In this document: in pieces, positions 62,104-64,000 of the stretch
How positions within the stretch are numbered: the stretch's first letter is position 1
Layout of the letters: every line of letters begins with the position of its first letter
Assembly (NCBI GenBank): GCA_022822305.1
Contig: JAJEBY010000002.1
Location: 62,001-126,000, forward strand
Direction of reading: 5' to 3'
DNA: 64,000 nt
Source: Anaerolineae bacterium
GTDB lineage: Bacteria; Chloroflexota; Anaerolineae; Aggregatilineales; Phototrophicaceae
Position numbers and translations under genes: made by a program
Notes under the pieces: generated by a model
Seen by the model: only the letters and a program-made list of their open reading frames with translations
What the model was told of the DNA's origin: nothing
The model's database searches: none

Positions 62104-63081
62104 CTAAAGATCAATCGGATTGGCGAGCAATCCGGTCAAGAGATCAATACAGGCATGCACATCACCGATATCGACGGTTTCGCTGGTGGTATGCAAGTAG
62201 CGGGTCGGTATTGAAATGCAGCCGCTGGGCACGCCGGCATCGACCATCTGAATGGCGGAGGCATCGGTGGTTCCGCCCATCAGCATTTCCAGTTGGTAGG
62301 GGATGTCATCGGCCTCGCAGCGTTCGATCATCCAGTTCTTGATCGCTACCGGCACCACCAATCCGGGATCGTGCACCTTGATTGCGGCGCCGCCGCCCAG
62401 TTTGACAATCATTTTTCTGCCGCGAATTTGATCGCCGCTGCCGGTGACATCAATGGCGATGCCGATATCCGGATGCACGCCTTGGGCGGCTGTCTTGGCG
62501 CCACGCAATCCGACCTCTTCTTGCACGGTGAAGGCGAAGTAGACCTCGTTGGGCGTTTGACGGCGCAGTTTGCGCATCGCTTCGATCGCCACCACGCAGC
62601 CGATGCGGTCATCCAGCGATTTGGCGATGATGCGATTGCCGCGCACTTGCATTTCGCGCATGAACCCCGCCGCTTGTCCCACCGGCGTCGCATTGCTTTC
62701 GCCGTCAGATTGCACATCAATGTAGTAGTCGCTCAACGCCTTGCCGCCACCGTCCTGGACCGCGATCACACCGACTGTGCCGTCTTCAAATAGCACGCGA
62801 TTGCCATTGAGTGTATTGTTTTGCAGCCCGCCCATGTTGGTGAAACGAAGATAGCCGCTATCCGGCTCCTGATAGTTTGTCATGAGTCCGATTTCGTCCA
62901 TATGGGCCGCGATCAGCACTTTCACGCCGCCGCTGCCGATGCGGCAGATCAGATTGCCCAGTCCATCAATCCAGGTTTCGTCGGCCAGCTCCGCCACTTC
63001 CGCACTGATCAGATCGCGAATGCGGTGCTCGTATCCGGATGGTCCCCAAGTTTCTACTAGTTTTTTGGTCAGCTCGATCAC
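62104..63081 (-). CDS. M42 family metallopeptidase
   Basis: A 325-residue di-metal aminopeptidase (glutamyl-aminopeptidase/FrvX/YsdC-like). Metal-site motifs are LIAAHMDEIGLM, KSLDDRIGCVVAIEAM (Asp), FTVQEEVGLRGAKTA (Glu-Glu) and AIDVTGSGDQIRG, ending PTRYLHTTSETVD with the last histidine. These enzymes usually form cytoplasmic dodecamers that trim peptides. The substrate is not predictable. Confidence 0.9.
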   Translation of the reverse strand: MIELTKKLVETWGPSGYEHRIRDLISAEVAELADETWIDGLGNLICRIGSGGVKVLIAAHMDEIGLMTNYQEPDSGYLRFTNMGGLQNNTLNGNRVLFEDGTVGVIAVQDGGGKALSDYYIDVQSDGESNATPVGQAAGFMREMQVRGNRIIAKSLDDRIGCVVAIEAMRKLRRQTPNEVYFAFTVQEEVGLRGAKTAAQGVHPDIGIAIDVTGSGDQIRGRKMIVKLGGGAAIKVHDPGLVVPVAIKNWMIERCEADDIPYQLEMLMGGTTDASAIQMVDAGVPSGCISIPTRYLHTTSETVDIGDVHACIDLLTGLLANPIDL

Positions 63082-63144
63082 GCCGCGCTCCTCACATTTG
63101 CCAATTCAGCGCAACTATTGTAACGCGTAATCTTCGAATTTGAT

Positions 63145-63163
63145 AAACCGCAGTCTACGGTTT
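63145..63163 (-). other. Short inverted repeat after the P450 gene
   Basis: AAACCG (63145-63150) pairs with CGGTTT (63158-63163). On the minus strand it lies between the P450 stop and the M42 start and might end P450 transcription; no clear T-run follows. The 176-base gap holds no other signal. Confidence 0.3.
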
Positions 63164-63257
63164 GACGCAGCGTATTTGGCAAGATGCTGCCGCGCCTCCT
63201 CTGGGATGCGGGAGTCAGCGAGAGAATTGGCGTGAGAGCAAACAGGGTGAATGCGAG

Positions 63258-64000
63258 CTAAATGGCCGCGGCCGCGGGTTCGCAGCTAGAAACGGGTTTG
63301 CGCGCTTCCAGCCGCATGGGCAGTCCATCGCGCGGGAACATGGTGATGAAAGGCTGCGGGACAATTTCGACACCGTCAATCAAATGAAGCCGGTATCGTT
63401 GGGCGATGGTTGCCAGCAGCAAATTGGCTTCCATGGTGGCGAAACTGTTGCCGATGCAAATGCGCGGACCGCCACCGAATGGCAAATAGGCGTATTTGGG
63501 GATTTCGTCAATGCTGTCGTCAGCCCAGCGTTCGGGAATGAAATCATTGGGCTTTTCCCAGATATCCGGATTGCGATGGACACAATAGATCAGGATTTGC
63601 GATCCCGTGCCCGGTGGAAACGTGTAACCACAGACGTCGGTCGCTACCCAATTCACTCGGCTAATCGACCAGACAGGCGGCATAAGTCGCATTGATTCCT
63701 TGATGACCAAATCGGTATAGGGCAGGTTGCGAAGGTCTTGCAGCCTTGGCGGTCGTCCGCGCAACACGTCATCCAATTCACGGTGCAGCTTTGCTTCAAC
63801 CCGTGGGTATTGCGCCAACAACCACCAGGTCCAATTGAGGGCGTTGGCAGTGGTTTCGTGACCGGCCAGGATGAGCGTGACGGCTTCATCGCGGGCTTGA
63901 ATGTCGGTCATGCGATCGCCGTTTTCGTCTTCCGATAGCAGCAGCATCGACAACAGATCTCCGCGATCTTCGCCGGTGGCGCGCCGCTCATCAATGAATT
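63258..64000 (-). CDS. Cytochrome P450 (partial, C-terminal 247 residues)
   Basis: A haem monooxygenase cut off by the window end. The I helix has [18 protein letters not shown] (oxygen activation), the K helix has [12 protein letters not shown] (ExxR), then FIPERW, and the haem loop is [17 protein letters not shown] with the cysteine ligand. The sequence resembles the CYP102/CYP4-like fatty-acid-type clan, but the substrate cannot be told. The open frame continues to base 64000, so the apparent ATG at 63953 is internal. Redox partners are not adjacent, though the FprA-type reductase is in this window. Confidence 0.9.
   Translation of the reverse strand, partial: FIDERRATGEDRGDLLSMLLLSEDENGDRMTDIQARDEAVTLILAGHETTANALNWTWWLLAQYPRVEAKLHRELDDVLRGRPPRLQDLRNLPYTDLVIKESMRLMPPVWSISRVNWVATDVCGYTFPPGTGSQILIYCVHRNPDIWEKPNDFIPERWADDSIDEIPKYAYLPFGGGPRICIGNSFATMEANLLLATIAQRYRLHLIDGVEIVPQPFITMFPRDGLPMRLEARKPVSSCEPAAAAI

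Overview
The window most resembles a chromosomal segment of a Chloroflexota-like bacterium (class uncertain, possibly Anaerolineae-like). The evidence is indirect: moderately high GC, a winged-helix/BTAD regulator, AddAB with an iron-sulfur AddB, sugar ABC systems without their own ATPase, a Tat-exported sugar-binding protein, a GT-C-type membrane protein with a PTPS-related domain, and tRNA genes without encoded CCA. No phage, insertion sequence, rRNA operon, CRISPR array or replication origin is visible.

Layout, left to right. 1-9.2 kb: BTAD regulator, small membrane protein overlapping selA, M24 peptidase, FprA-type ferredoxin reductase, then an M20 amidohydrolase directly abutting a PLP aminotransferase, and tRNA-Gln. 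9.2-14.6 kb: CPA2 antiporter with a PII-like partner, divergent from a D-galactonate-dehydratase-type enolase, then a two-component system. 14.6-19.1 kb: DAO-type oxidoreductase divergent from an amino-acid ABC system whose binding protein carries two tandem domains of almost identical protein sequence; a decayed VOC gene follows. 19.1-23.4 kb: PspA with a membrane coiled-coil partner, homoserine dehydrogenase, a Bcp peroxiredoxin and a membrane protein. 23.4-31.2 kb: a UMF1-like MFS protein with a large inserted module, a GT-C-like membrane protein, an SH3 lipoprotein, a second Bcp and a Nudix-like protein. 31.3-38.9 kb: NERD protein, AddB and AddA as one operon. 39.1-44.7 kb: a histidine-kinase-like protein lacking the phospho-accepting histidine, a NYN/YacP nuclease, three tRNAs, a stretch of gene remnants, a four-carbon acid sugar kinase, a J-domain protein and tRNA-Val. 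44.7-50.3 kb: a sugar ABC operon ending in a putative glycoside hydrolase. 50.3-54.5 kb: a cobalamin/corrinoid uptake operon plus corrinoid adenosyltransferase behind a clear cobalamin riboswitch with an intrinsic terminator. 54.5-64 kb: Gfo/Idh and aldo-keto reductases, a large FtsK, quinone reductase, M42 aminopeptidase and a partial cytochrome P450.

The genes suggest a heterotroph that imports sugars, amino acids and corrinoids. The observations most worth a second look are: the tandem solute-binding domains (one amino-acid difference against about 55 synonymous codon differences, hand count), the MFS transporter with an inserted membrane hairpin and extracytoplasmic domain, the remnant zone after the tRNA cluster, the pseudo-histidine-kinase, the PII-like/antiporter pair and the NERD-AddB-AddA operon. 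No single clearly new multi-gene system stands out.
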